Below are positions 35,669-46,687 of a stretch of DNA of 64,000 nt, one piece after another. Each line of letters begins with the position of its first letter. Position 1 is the stretch's first letter. Under the pieces are notes generated by a model, which saw only the letters and a program-made list of their open reading frames with translations, did no database searches and was not told the origin of the DNA. A program made the translations under genes and the position numbers. Source of the stretch: Paraphaeosphaeria minitans (taxonomy: Eukaryota; Ascomycota; Dothideomycetes; Pleosporales; Didymosphaeriaceae); contig WJXW01000004.1 of assembly GCA_015832175.1 (NCBI GenBank), positions 930,001 to 994,000 of the forward strand. The letters are read 5' to 3'.

Positions 35669-37260
35669 TCACTTACCTGGTTTCCCCTCATCACTTGGTG
35701 AGCTCAGGCTCAGATGTGTTAGTGCACCGCGAAGAGTCGGCTCGGACATTCGCTGGGCAGCTGCAACGGAAGCTAGCCAACGTGCGAATTCGCTCGTAAA
35801 CCTCGGCGTCACTATCATTGGAAGCTCCTCCACATCGATAGAAAACAATCTTGGTGCAGTGACCAGAAGGTGAATATCAGGCTTGAAGATGTTATTGCGT
35901 GTGAATACCGACTTCTGAGAAAGTCGATCGCGCTTGATATATGTACTGATCTCCTCCTCGGTCCTGCGTCGAGGAGAGCCTTCCTTCGTCCTTGCAACAA
36001 CTGACGAGAACTCCTCATCCTTTTCCGCTGGATACCACAGCTCGGTAGTGGAGAGGTGTGACCAGGCGTCGAGTTCCTCGAGAAGATCGCCTGTACAAAT
36101 GCCCGATTCATTGTAGCCCCGCAGAGATATTCCGTGGTTGCGTTTTAAGAGATCGATGACGTCCCTCATTGAGCTTAGAAGACCGCGGCCTTGATCAATC
36201 CAAGTCAAGCTGTCTTTCAGGCTGTTTCGGAAGTGGAAATCAACGTGACACAATCTAGGGAGCACGCCGTTGACACATGCTGTGGCAAAACTCGGGAACC
36301 AGAGGGAAACGTAGCGACTGCAGGGCTTGATCTGCAGATGGCGAAGGCTTGAAGGTAGCGCTTGACTCACATCAGTCGGTTTTCGATCCATAAGAATCAA
36401 AGCATCTGTAGGTATGCTGAGATGCGTCAGGTTGGAGAAAGAAGCTAGGGTCACGTTCGGTGTCCTGAGCAGCGTGCGACTGTCTGTCTCTCGGATCGTG
36501 AGGCTCTGTAGTTGTTTATCGAGCAATCTTCGCGACACACCCGAGAACGGGTTAAGTAAGCTTATATCTTCGTTGCCTTCAAGAAGTCAGTAAGCAGCTT
36601 TGAAGATTTTGCAGCGCCGTTGTCTGGATGACGGTGACTCTTAGACAGGCAGCAAGGCATAAGATGACTTAAATTTGTCTCGTGGTCGAACTCACCGGAG
36701 ATGATTGATAGCGGATCTTCTTCGCTTCCAGGCAACCTCAGGCTCAACTTCTTTATGTTCGGGCAAGACGCGATGAGTACGTCAAGGAGGAAGCGGTGGT
36801 TCTTGGACCATAGCAATTCAACGTCTTCTGCACACTCATCGCCAATGATATTGTCGAAAACTTCCGCGGCGACAATATCGCGACACCTCTTGAGAGAACG
36901 CCACTCAGCAACCCAAGGAAGTATTCGTGGGGGACCTGTCTTGGCGTAGTCGTCGAGATCGACACTGCTGATTTTCTCGCAAAGATCAGGACGGTTGCAC
37001 AGGGTCCGGACCAGCTGGAGCATGCGATTTGACGGCAACAAAACCTTCTTCACAAGGGTCTCCTGTGATACTGTCTTCAGCTTGCGGCAAGAGAGCGAGA
37101 GATGACAAAGATCGGCGTTCTTGGGTACTCTTCGAGCTATGGATAGCAGGAGCTCGTCAGGTAGCGTTAGTAGGCGGGAATATTGCATCAAGGTATCCGG
37201 CTCGGGTTCTGACGCTTGCATTCTCGTTGCAAACGACATGGCACACAACAGGACTCCCAT
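35669..37260 (-). CDS. F-box protein with leucine-rich C-terminal region
   Basis: Probable substrate receptor of an SCF ubiquitin ligase. Exons 37260-36696 and 36576-35669, with a 119-bp intron (donor GTGAGT, acceptor CTTGAAG) joined in phase 1, give 490 residues. The F-box is LLTLPDELLLSIARRVPKNADLCHLSL plus SCRKLKTVSQ near residues 30-70 (shown here in two parts). Later leucine patterns (CPNIKKLSLRLPG, FSNLTHLSIPTDALIL, SSLRHLQIKP) suggest degenerate leucine-rich repeats. The substrate is unknown; such F-box genes are numerous in moulds. Oddity: the last codons before the stop read CCAGGTAAGTGA, a good splice donor, so a further 3' exon may replace the present stop. The frame is open above 37260 without another clear ATG. 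Confidence 0.75.
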
Positions 37261-37975
37261 AGAGGGGTTTGGTGGCGGAGGCGTGTTGGTCCGAGGGAGC
37301 GTAGCTGTGGGATACTGTATGAAGGTGGTAGAGATTGGCAGTCGCCAAGCTGGTCCCGAGCGTACCTGCCGCCTGAAGTGAATGTGCCTTAGCCTATCGC
37401 CGCCAATCGCTTGTTCGGGAACGCACCGCCACGTCACACGTAGAATTGTGCAAGAGCCTCCGCAAAGGCGAAGAGCTCAACTTTTCATTTCGTTTCAAGC
37501 TGCACCAAGACGTACTACGAAACATGAAGGGAAGTTGTAGTAGACCGTTGGTTCAGCGGGTCGGCTTGCCGTTCTTTTTTCAAGAGCAAGCAAAACAAGG
37601 CGATGCTGTGTGCGTGCAGCGGCCTTGAGCTGAGGTGAAACCCAGCAACAACGTCTACTGTTGGACCACGAGCGCAAGACACGACTAAGACGTGTTAATC
37701 TTGGGATTCTTGTCAACGAATTGACTGTGTAAATACTCATGAAAACGTAGCACAGTTATGTCTGGGGTGTGCAAAGCAGGCTGAGCGATGTCGGGATAGG
37801 GATAAATGGGCCAGCATGTGCTGTATGCTGAGGGATTTCTCCAGAAAAAGCTCTTTGCACTGTGGCGTAACGGGCAGCATGGATGTATTTGTCTTTGATT
37901 ATTTGTGTAGATTGTTGGTGATGACGTATGCAATGCATCCAAGGTGCTTTCCAGTATCGACGAGCTTCCCACGAT
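37261..37975. other. Intergenic: F-box promoter and UPRT 3' flank
   Basis: No recognisable gene; the short frames at 37685-37986 lack family features. Confidence 0.5.
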
Positions 37976-38876
37976 TCATTTTCCAATGGTCAAGAAGAGT
38001 CTGTCTCCGATATCACCCAGGCCAGGTTTGATCATGCCCTTCTCATCTACCTCGCCATCACAGCCACCTACCCACACCTCGACGCCGTCCTCCCACTCGC
38101 CACAGGCTTGCCTCAGACCCTCCTCGGTGGCTAGCACGCTGACCACGATGATCCTCTTGACGCCCCAGTCTTTCAGGGTGTCAATGGCAGCAGCGGCAGT
38201 CGCGCCCGTGGCAATGACGGGATCGACGACGATGGCGAGCTCGGACGGACCGCTGGCGTTGGGGTTTGATGTGGTGGGTGCGTGGTAGGGCAAGTTGTTA
38301 TAGTACTCGACAGGTTGAAGTGTGGACTTTTCGCGATACAGACCAAGATGGTGGACTGCAACAGGCTGGGGGAGAAGCGAGGTGAGGGCGGGAACCATGG
38401 ACAGGCCGCTACGCAGAATGGGGACCAGCGAGATGGAGGTAGGGTGGGGTGATACGGTGGTGGTACTGTAGGTGTAACCAAGGGGTGATTTGTCCTGCCA
38501 TGGTCAGCATTTGGTGTTTCGATTGCATGCGTGTAGCATTGGAGAGATGAGGTTGTGCTGTGAGGAGGCGGCATGAGTGGGAAGTGGGGTCCAGAGCCGT
38601 GCGGGGAAGCAGGTCCGCGCCGACGGAGGCAACGATGCACGAGTAGGTACCTAGGTAGACTATGTGACAGGACAAGGGATTCGAGGAGATACATACGGTG
38701 CCTTCGGGCTGTGCCTTCAGCCCCTGGGCCAGGGCTTCGTAGCCGACCATCAGGGCAATATCGTGTACGAGCGACTGGACATGTTTGGAGCTTGTGCTGG
38801 CGGAGCGCAGCTGGGAGAGCTTCGCTTGCAGACACGGATGCTGGGAAACGTGGGCATTCTTGGGTAGATTAGCCAT
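37976..38876 (-). CDS. Uracil phosphoribosyltransferase
   Basis: Pyrimidine salvage enzyme (FUR1 type) converting uracil and PRPP to UMP in the cytosol. Exons 38876-38697 and 38494-37976 with a 202-bp intron in phase 0 give 232 residues, the family size. Exon 1 holds SQHPCLQAKLSQLRSAST and the dimer-helix region; exon 2 holds SLVPILRSGLSMV (substrate loop), HHLGLYREKSTLQPVEYY, the PRPP loop VVDPVIATGATAAAAID, and the C-terminal uracil-binding PGLGDIGDRLF. Most fungal enzymes have ATGGTA in the PRPP loop; here it is ATGATA, seen in other members. The short distance to FEX (divergent, 552 bp) suggests a shared promoter region. Confidence 0.93.
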
Positions 38877-39132
38877 GTTCTTAAGAATGTGTGGGATGTG
38901 TGACGAGCTCCTGCTGCGCTGCTACGGCTACTCTTTAAAGCTTTTGCGGCGGAGGGGACAGCTGGAGCTTTGAGGCTCCGTTGTCGATGCACGGCGGGCG
39001 GGACCGAGATAAGAGGGAAGCTGTCAGCTAGCGGAGGAGGCCGAGCGGGGGGAGCACAGCGCGCTGTCGCTGTTCCCTTGCTGGCCCCGGGGGCCCGGGT
39101 GCAGACAACGGCTGCGCTCCATGCCAGCCCAG

Positions 39133-39206
39133 AGTGCATGCCAGTCCAAGTGCATGCCAGTCCAAGTGCATGCCAGTCCAAGTGCATGCCAGTCCAAGTG
39201 CATGCC
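39133..39206. repeat. 16-bp tandem repeat carrying GCATGC, four full units and one partial
   Basis: Unit AGTGCATGCCAGTCCA starts at 39133, 39149, 39165, 39181 and (partial) 39197. Each unit holds the palindrome GCATGC; unit copies are identical. Confidence 0.97.
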
Positions 39207-39256
39207 GCTGGCTGGCTGGGAAGGGGGATTCCATGTCCTGACCTTCCCGCCCAGCG

Positions 39257-39325
39257 CCACAGAGCCGCCACAGAGCCGCCACAGAGCCGCCCCAGAGCCG
39301 CCCCAGAGCCGCCCACCACAGAGCC
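39257..39325. repeat. CAGAGCCGCC(A/C) tandem array, about five units
   Basis: Units of 10-11 bp with CAGAGCCGCC core repeat about five to six times about 100 bp before the FEX start. Confidence 0.9.
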
Positions 39326-39428
39326 CGCCGCCGCTGCCGTCCCGTCCCGTTTTGCAAAGAGGCTGTCCGTTCCCCATGGATTGATCGTGCTGCGTCGCCC
39401 AGGAAAGAGACAAAAACAAAGGGAAGCA

Positions 39429-41162
39429 ATGGCCGACAGCGACGATGCGTCGCGCCGCCGCGAGTCGCACTACAACCAGCAACGCTCTTCGTTGCGCTCC
39501 GAGCGATGCCACACCCCGTCGCGCCCACAGTCGCGCCCGCAATCACAACAGCTGGCTCGCGCCTACACCTACACTCCCGACGACGACCACGTGTCGCCCC
39601 CGCAGACGCCCGCCTCCATCCCAGGCACCCCAGCTATTCCACGCATCCTAGACACCTCCGATCGCTCCTCGCCCGCCCCCAACGTGCCGCGGATTCCCCA
39701 GCGGAAGCCCAGCCTGGACAAGCGAAGGACGAGAAGCCCGAGCGGCACGGGAAGCCGCCATGGCAGTGCTGGGCGCACCATGAGAGGCAGCACCGTGGAG
39801 GAACTGTTGTTCCTGGACGCGCACGAATACGACCATGACGCTGGATTCGATCAAGTCGCGGCGCCGGCGCCTGTGCAGAACCCAGACGAGAGCCCGCGTT
39901 ACGTCCATCACCACCTAGAGAAGGAGCGCCCAGCGTCCCGACCGAGAACCCAACCCTCTGGCAGACAGAGCTTCATACCCGGACGTGCTGCCCCCTCCTC
40001 CGTCACTGCCTTCCCCACCAGAGCCTGCCATAGGCCTGACCAGACCCCCTCGCACAGTCCGTTGGCTACTGAGCTCTACACTATATCCTATCTCATTGTC
40101 TTCTCCATCTTCGGTACGCTGGCACGCCTGGCTGTCCAGTGGCTGACCTTCTACCCCGGCGCACCAGCCACCTTCCCTGTGCTATGGGCCAACTTCGCCG
40201 GCACACTCTTCATGGGCTTTCTCTCGCAAGACACTCGCCTGTTCCGCGAGGAATGGGGACAGCGCGCCCCTACTCTACCGCGCACACCGCCGTCCGACGA
40301 AGAGGAAGCCCTCGAGCAGAAGAACAGTGCAGCTTCGCACGCCAAAGTCAAGAAGACGATACCGCTGTACATTGGCCTCGCCACGGGCTTCTGTGGCAGC
40401 TTCACGAGCTTCTCGAGCTTCATGCGTGACGTGTTCCTCGCCTTTCTCGACGATCTCCGGTATCCCAACATCGGCGCGACGGCTGGACGAGACGACGGCT
40501 ACTCTTTCATGGCCGGCCTCGCTGTCGTCATCATCACGGTAGCAGTAAGCTACTCCGCGCTCAAAGTGGGCGCGCACGTGGCTCTCCTGCTCGACCGGTT
40601 CACGCCCACGCTGCCCTTCCGCGCCACTCGCACCTTCGTCGATCCCATTGTCGTCTTCATCGCCTGGGGCGCCTGGCTTGGCGCCATCTTTCTGGCGATA
40701 TGGCCGCCCGATCGGCACGCCTCCAATGAGACCTGGCGCGGCCAAGCCATCCTTGCATGCGTCTTCGCTCCCCTCGGCTGCCTCCTACGCTTCTACGTCT
40801 CGCTCAAGCTCAATCCCATCAGCCCGTCTTTCCCACTGGGCACCTTCGTCGTCAACATCTTTGGCACGGCTGTGCTGGGCATGGCGTACGATCTGCAACA
40901 CGTCCAGATTGGCGGGTCGGGCGTGGGCGGCGGCAGGGAGGGTTGCCAGGTACTGCAGGGCATCATGGACGGCTTCGACGGCTGTCTGACTACCGTATCA
41001 ACCTGGATACTGGAAATCGACACGTTGAAGCGAAGCCATGCGTGGAAGTATGCTTTCGCTAGCATCGCCGCCGGCTGCGCTGTTCTGGTGGTAGTAATGG
41101 GTAGCGTGAGGTGGAGTATAGGCTGGACGGCGGTGGCGTGTGCCACGAGCCGCTCGTGGTGA
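39429..41162 (+). CDS. FEX1: Fluoride export protein FEX (CrcB/Fluc family, fused two-domain type)
   Basis: Plasma-membrane fluoride channel that protects against environmental fluoride. Intronless, 577 residues from the ATG at 39429 (MADSDDASRRRES). The first 200 or so residues are polar, Ser/Pro/Arg-rich and probably disordered and cytosolic; yeast FEX is about 375 residues, so this extension accounts for the extra length. The membrane part is two Fluc domains in one chain: the first with FSIFGTLARLAVQW, WANFAGTLFMGFL and GFCGSFTSFSSFMRD; the second with VFAPLGCLLRFYVSL, TFVVNIFGTAVLG and GFDGCLTTVSTWILE. Those G-x-x-(G/S)-x-(T/L)-(T/S)-x-(S/F)-(S/T) loops hold the polar track of the pore, and NxxG motifs are present in both halves. 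No damage seen. Confidence 0.95.
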   Translation: MADSDDASRRRESHYNQQRSSLRSERCHTPSRPQSRPQSQQLARAYTYTPDDDHVSPPQTPASIPGTPAIPRILDTSDRSSPAPNVPRIPQRKPSLDKRRTRSPSGTGSRHGSAGRTMRGSTVEELLFLDAHEYDHDAGFDQVAAPAPVQNPDESPRYVHHHLEKERPASRPRTQPSGRQSFIPGRAAPSSVTAFPTRACHRPDQTPSHSPLATELYTISYLIVFSIFGTLARLAVQWLTFYPGAPATFPVLWANFAGTLFMGFLSQDTRLFREEWGQRAPTLPRTPPSDEEEALEQKNSAASHAKVKKTIPLYIGLATGFCGSFTSFSSFMRDVFLAFLDDLRYPNIGATAGRDDGYSFMAGLAVVIITVAVSYSALKVGAHVALLLDRFTPTLPFRATRTFVDPIVVFIAWGAWLGAIFLAIWPPDRHASNETWRGQAILACVFAPLGCLLRFYVSLKLNPISPSFPLGTFVVNIFGTAVLGMAYDLQHVQIGGSGVGGGREGCQVLQGIMDGFDGCLTTVSTWILEIDTLKRSHAWKYAFASIAAGCAVLVVVMGSVRWSIGWTAVACATSRSW

Positions 41163-42083
41163 TGTTGACCAAGCAGCGTTTGTAATCTCACTTGACGTGT
41201 ACGCTACATGTACGAATGTGTACAGCATAGACCTTTGTAACATAGACCTCAGGTCCCCCACAGAACACCGAAAGTAGCCCTTTCCGGACGTGACAACGCT
41301 TGCTCCATCCCCATGACTACTTCACCCGCCCATCCGCCTACTGGCACGTGAAATTTGGGCCATCGCAAGCACCCTCACCAGCCCGGCGTGCTGGTCGCAA
41401 GACCAAAGGAAGCAGCGGCCCACCATTGAAACCCAGCACGCGAAAATCTACGATGGATGATTAAATTACTTCTCTTCGCCTGGTTCTTGAGCCATCGAAA
41501 GCTCATGCGAAGAAACATGCCTTGTGGCCCGCGCAACTTGCTTCTTTGATGTCGAACGCGGTCATGATCACACCGCCAGCTGTGCACCTTCACTACCTAG
41601 ACCTCGGTCCCCGTTCTTTTGGCCGCCACTCGCCGGGACCACGCAAAAATCTTTCCACCTCGTCGTATCGTCTCATTGTCCCGTCTCGGTAACGTTGCAT
41701 TCTTTCTCCTGCAAGATGAAGATTCTTTTCACAATTGAGCTCTCCCTTTTTTCTTACGGAACGTAAAGGAACATGGAGGGATGGATTGAACAATGCTCAG
41801 CTGCCTTCACAATCACGAGGACTGATCCACCAAATGAATCAAATCGAATGAAAACTAAAATCATTCGTGTGCCATCGCATTTTAACCATCCCCATGCTCA
41901 GTCTTCCACATTACGAGCAAAAATATCCCAATCCCCTTTTCGAAAAAACCGTATACTCATGCGCCACTCTGGCGGGGTGGTATCATCCATTCTCAAAACG
42001 AGCAAAACAAGAGCACAACTCGTGAACACCAAGAGTCACGCTGGTATATTATACAAGAAAACAACCTTCATCATGCGAGCCGC
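41163..42083. other. Intergenic between convergent genes
   Basis: 3' flanks of FEX (+) and the HAM1-like gene (-). AT-rich from 41760 to 42060. No gene seen. Confidence 0.5.
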
Positions 42084-45000
42084 TTAAATGTCACCGCGGA
42101 GAACCGGGTTGTTGGCGCCGAGAGAGGTGTTGACTATCGCTTCATTAGCCACAATTCAGACCGTGATAATGGGCGTTACTCACATTGACCTTGACCTGGC
42201 TGAGTACCAGCAGTGGCAACGCCTGGGACAGCAGCGCCCGCGGGAACGGACTCGCTGTTGAAGGCACCGTCCATTTGGTTGGCGAGGCCAGCTCCAGCGC
42301 CGGTAGGGTTGCTCTGGGCGTAACCAGCACCGGTGGGGTTGCTCTGTGCGTATCCAGCACCGGTGGGGTTGCTCTGTGCGTATCCAGCACCGGTGGGGTT
42401 GCTCTGTGCGTATCCAGCATCGGTGTGAACGTATCCAGCGCCGGTGGGGTTGACTTGTCCGTATCCAGCTCCATCATAGCCGGTCTGGTGTACGCCCTGT
42501 CCAGCCTCGTTGTGGAAACCGGAACCAACGCCCTGGGAGCTGGAGAGGCCAGCACCAGGACCACCAATGCTGGGACTAGGGCCGTAACCCTCGCGACGAC
42601 CATGTGGCTTGCGCTGGACAGAAGGAATCTTAGGAAGAGCTGAAGTCTCCTTGGCAGCGCCAATGGAGAAGACAGGGCTCTCCCACTTCTCGCCCTTCGC
42701 AGCAAGGTCCTTGTACTCGGTGGCCTTCGTGCTAATACCGCCAGGTAGCTTGATGTTCTGGAACATGCTGTCATGCTGAGTGACAGCCACGTTGACGTGA
42801 GTGTCCTTGGCACGTTCTTGAAGTTGTTCCTTCTTCTGCTTGCCCTGCATGATGCGCTGATTGGCAGCAGAAGCGTAACGCTGGTAGATGTTCTGGATGT
42901 TCTCCGGGTCAGGGTTGCGCTGGGCATCCTCGACAGCCTTGTCAGCCTCCTTCTTGATGTCATAGATGAGGGCATCGAGCTGGTTGACGTTGTCCTTGAT
43001 CTGCTTCTCGAGGACGCGCTGGATGACGGGGCGCATGACCTTGAGCAAGAGCGGCTTGAAAAGGTTGAAGAGAAGCTTGTGGTTGCTCTTCTTCAGCTTG
43101 ATCTGCAAGTTCTCGATGTCGGTGGTGACCTTGTTGATCTTGAAGTAGTGCACACTATCCTTTGAGCGCTCAGCGTTCTCCATCTCAACCTTGAAGCTAA
43201 ATCCGCTTCCACCCATGAAGATGTCCATGACACCCTTGTCGGTGATAGAAGGGAAACCCTGCTTACGCTTCACGTAGTATGAAACATCGCGAAGGTCCAT
43301 CTGGACGCCGCTGACGGACAACATGACCTTGTTCTTGTTCTTGCTGGACACGTGCTTACGTCCCCAGCGCCAGTAGTTGTCGGAGCTAAACTCAGCAACG
43401 TTGGGTGTAAGGTTGTCACCCTCGATGACAAGGTTTTCGACGACAGCATCAACCATAGGGTCGGAGTACTCGATGCGAGGAATGGGAACGTAGCGGATGT
43501 TCTCGAAAACGGCGGGCAAAATAACTTCCGTCAAATCCTTAACAAGGTGAGGCTTGAAGGTCGTCTGGCCGTTCTCGTCATGGCCGAGGTCGTTGAACAA
43601 CTTCTGAATGGAGTTGGAGAAGGCCCGGTTCTGAATATCGGAGTCGAATTGCTGGCCGAGGAACCTGAATTCGTCGGCGACACGGTCGGTGTGGCCGCGG
43701 TACCGTCCACGGAGCAACGCATGCCCGTCATCGTACAAGCGGTTCCACTCCTCGTTAGAACGGTCCTCCATGATGAAGCCTTGCTGCTTCAAGCACTTGC
43801 GAACGTATGCATCAAGTTGCTTGAACCAGTTCTTGAGGTCAGGGTCGCGGTCAGCATCCTTGTAGATCTGGTTGACCGAGTCGATCAAATCGTCGAAAGA
43901 GGTGCTGTTGGCGAAGCGCTCCAAGAGGGTCTTGATGTTTATTAGCGCGTCTGAATTGTTGCGAAGTATACCTGAAATACGCACCTTGAGGTCAGCTTCC
44001 GCCATCTGCAACGAATCATCCTGGTGCGCACCTTGCACAGATCCTTTGCCCTGTTGGGCGACAACACGACCGTGGCCAGCGTAGCGCTCGGCCAATGTAA
44101 GCAAGGTGTCAATAGCACGCTGGTAATCTTGGTGGCCCTGGATCTCGACGACCATCTTCTTCAGACGCCAGATAGTCTGCTCGCGACGCTCCTCAGGCAT
44201 CTTCTGCTTGAGGTAGTTGTTCAGGCGCTCGCGTTGTTGACGCACGCGTTCCTTATCTTCCTCAGGAACGTTCTCGGAGAGCTGGCGCCTGGCCTCGTCC
44301 GCAGCGTTCTGAGCATCCAGACCAGTGGACTGGCCTGTCTGGGCCTCGGTGGCGCCGACTTGAGCAACATCAGCGGGGTCGCGCGAACCCCCGGGGTGAG
44401 CAGCCTGGGTGACATCGCCCGCGGCCTTCTGTGCATCACCCTTGGAGAAGGGCGATGACTGCTTAAACTGGGTCTTCATCCTGTCCTTGGAAAGGTCCGG
44501 CACCTCGTGCCAAGTGTTGTCGTCGGCCGGGTGATCAAGCTGGCTGAGCTGGTGCTCAGCTGGCTTCACCTTGTTGGCTGTATTTTGAGCAGCATCACCG
44601 GCGATGTCTCGCAGGAGAATGGTGGCATCGGAGAGGAGCTTCCTGAATTGGCCGTTGGAGATGATGAGGGTACCGAGGGTGCGGAGACCTTCGAGGGCCT
44701 CGTTGCCATGCTGCCTGGCCGTGTCCTTGTCGACTGGTGCTTGAGGCACCTGCGCGTTGCCGCCGGTGATTTGCTCCGTCTGCCAGATGAAATCTTGGAG
44801 GAGGTTACCCTCATTCTTGGTGAGCAGTAGTGTCTTGGCTTTCTCGATGACGTCTTTGAGATCGGCAACGAGAATCCGGCCATCGGCGGACAGCGTCTTG
44901 GAGGGCGAGCTCAGCGCTCTTGAGGCCAATGCCGAGTTGAGGGCGACATCAATCTGCTTGTTTGAGGGAACCTTGCCGTTGGCGAATGCTGCGGTGGACG

Positions 45001-45163
45001 TCAGCTGATGTCACGCACGAGGGACGGCGCACGGGGGTGTCAGTGCCGAGGCGAGGCGAAAGAACGTACCCTGGAAGATGCCGTAGAGCTGGAGCTTGGT
45101 GTTTACGTCCTTCTCCTTCTGCTTCTCGTTGACAGGCACGTTGACGGCCTTGGAGGACGACAT
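42084..45163 (-). CDS. HAM1-like protein (HAM1_N plus HAM1_C domains) with C-terminal tandem repeats
   Basis: Large fungal protein of the HAM1-like family (formerly DUF5923/DUF4449), whose C-terminal part resembles lipid-binding TULIP folds. Exons 45163-45070, 44988-42184 and 42133-42084, introns 81 and 50 bp, give 982 residues. The start is MSSSKAVNVPVNEKQKEKDV; exon 2 opens AFANGKVPSNKQIDVALNSA. Helical charged segments follow (LNNYLKQKMPEERREQTIWR), then the beta-rich domain (YVPIPRIEYSDPMVDAVVEN; FPSITDKGVMDIFMGGSGFS). The tail is low complexity with four copies of GYAQSNPTGA. The last exon adds NTSLGANNPVLRGDI. Cellular role is not established from sequence; lipid transfer or membrane contact is an inference from the fold. 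Confidence 0.88.
42301..42420. repeat. 30-bp coding minisatellite in the HAM1-like gene
   Basis: Four 30-bp units (42301, 42331, 42361, 42391), the inner ones identical, encode repeats of GYAQSNPTGA; diverged half-repeats (YGQVNPTGAG, YVHTDAG) flank them to about 42475. Confidence 0.95.
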
Positions 45164-45843
45164 GGTGTAGGAATATCAAGCAGGCGTACGCTGGGGTATC
45201 GAACAAACGGACGGGTGCTAAGCAGCGATATTAGGTGGAGTGCGGAGGGGGGGGTGGGGTGAGGTGGTTGGGGTTGGGGTATCAAAAGAGCAGGTATAGG
45301 GGAGTGAGGCAGAGGCAGCAGGAGCGGCGGACGGGTTTTATTTGGTTGCCGGGCTGGGTCGTCGTTGTCGTGGCACGAAACCTGCGCTGGGCGCTGGTCG
45401 CTGGTGCAGACGTCATTGTTGGCGACAGGCAAATTGCCAACTGACAGTGAGCCTTCACTCGCTAGATGCTCCCTCCCCGCACGCGCGCCCGAGCCGCCTG
45501 GGCCACTCCTTGACTGGGCCAGCAGTCTGCCCACCGTCATTTGCGGTGCTCATCGCGCTGCACAAGGCGAGTCGTGGACGCGAGGCCGCAATCGCAGTGC
45601 TCACTGGCAGCTGCCTTTGTCCCGTTTGGTGCTGGCCTGCGCCCAAAGAAGGCCAGAGAGTGGCCTTCAATGACGGATGTTGACGAAGCGGGCTGGGGGG
45701 TTGACGTCTCGTCAGAGGGATGCAGATGTACGCGTTGATGCTTGGTGCATGTGGAGGAGGTACCTACGTCATCGCATTCTGGACGCGTCAAGCCACAACC
45801 CCCCCCCAAATCCCATCCCGTGCACCAAATCCCATGCCCCGAC

Positions 45844-45915
45844 GCCATCGCCATCGCCATCGCCATCGCCATCGCCATCGCCATCGCCATCGCCATCGCC
45901 ATCGCCATCGCCATC
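45844..45915. repeat. GCCATC hexanucleotide array, 12 copies
   Basis: Twelve perfect GCCATC units about 680 bp upstream of the HAM1-like start. No spacers, so not a CRISPR. Confidence 0.97.
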
Positions 45916-46190
45916 GCAGACAAGGGTGCATTTGCTCACACAGCCCCTGGTGCTTCTGCCTTTGACGAAGTGGCAGGACGAGGGCGAGGCGAGGGCACGT
46001 TGCGCCGCAGTCCAGACGTCCGACCCGCACTGCATGGCTGCCGTTAGCGCTGCTGTGGCGCTGTGGATTAGGTCATGCCAGTCGGTCACCATGACGCCAT
46101 GTCCTTGCTGCCCGTCTCAACACCTTGTTGGAACACCGCCTTTCGCCTGCTCACTTTGCGGATACACCGTGGCTTGCCCGTCTTCCCAGC

Positions 46191-46226
46191 CTTGCCAGCC
46201 TTGCCAGCCTTGCCAGCCTTGCCAGC
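46191..46226. repeat. CTTGCCAGC 9-bp array, four copies
   Basis: Four perfect 9-bp units; an imperfect TTCCCAGC precedes them. Confidence 0.93.
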
Positions 46227-46687
46227 CTGACTCTGCCCATCGTCTCCGCGGCCACCATCGCGCGCCTCGACGCCACATCTGAAGTCTCTGAATTGCTTTG
46301 CGTAAACAGCGCCACCTGCGGGAGATGGGCATGAGCAGGGGCCTTGCAGGGGCCACGGCATTGACATCCGGCCAGCAATCCATCCGTGCACAAAGACACG
46401 GCTGCTTCTCGTACGTGCTCACCATGGGCTCGGAGCGGGATCACCCGTGCAACCATCAATGATCACTCCACCACCCCTCCATCATCACTGATTTGCATGT
46501 GTGCTCACGAACCACGATGTAGCCAGGAGGAAAGAGGGAAAAAACTCCTAGTCATACATAACTCGCGTACCCTGATTGCAACTATCGTAGCACATGCCGC
46601 GGCGTTACATGAGGCTGAACCTGGTCCGCATTGATCCCCCGTCGCTGGGGCAGCCTGCGTGTACCTACCGGTACTCAACCCGCTGAT

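Larger units (their letters stand above)
38877..39428. promoter_or_regulatory. Divergent UPRT/FEX intergenic region with two tandem arrays
   Basis: GC-rich 552-bp region between oppositely oriented starts. It holds the 16-bp array at 39133-39206 and the 11-bp array at 39257-39325. No TATA box in the expected place for FEX. The frame of FEX is open through all of it, but family similarity does not begin until well after 39429. Confidence 0.55.
45164..46687. other. Intergenic with two simple arrays
   Basis: Upstream of the HAM1-like gene; no recognisable gene. Frames that run through the hexamer array encode only dipeptide repeats and are artefacts. Confidence 0.5.

Noticed and set aside
39133..39206. 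CRISPR array
   Set aside because: Units are head-to-tail without spacers and the genome is eukaryotic.
38970..39428. N-terminal extension of the FEX frame
   Set aside because: Frame is open, but the sequence translates two non-coding tandem arrays; the ATG at 39429 is a better start.
45742..46047. Frames with (Ala-Ile)n, (Arg-His)n or (Trp-Arg)n runs
   Set aside because: Translations of the GCCATC array in different frames; no gene features.
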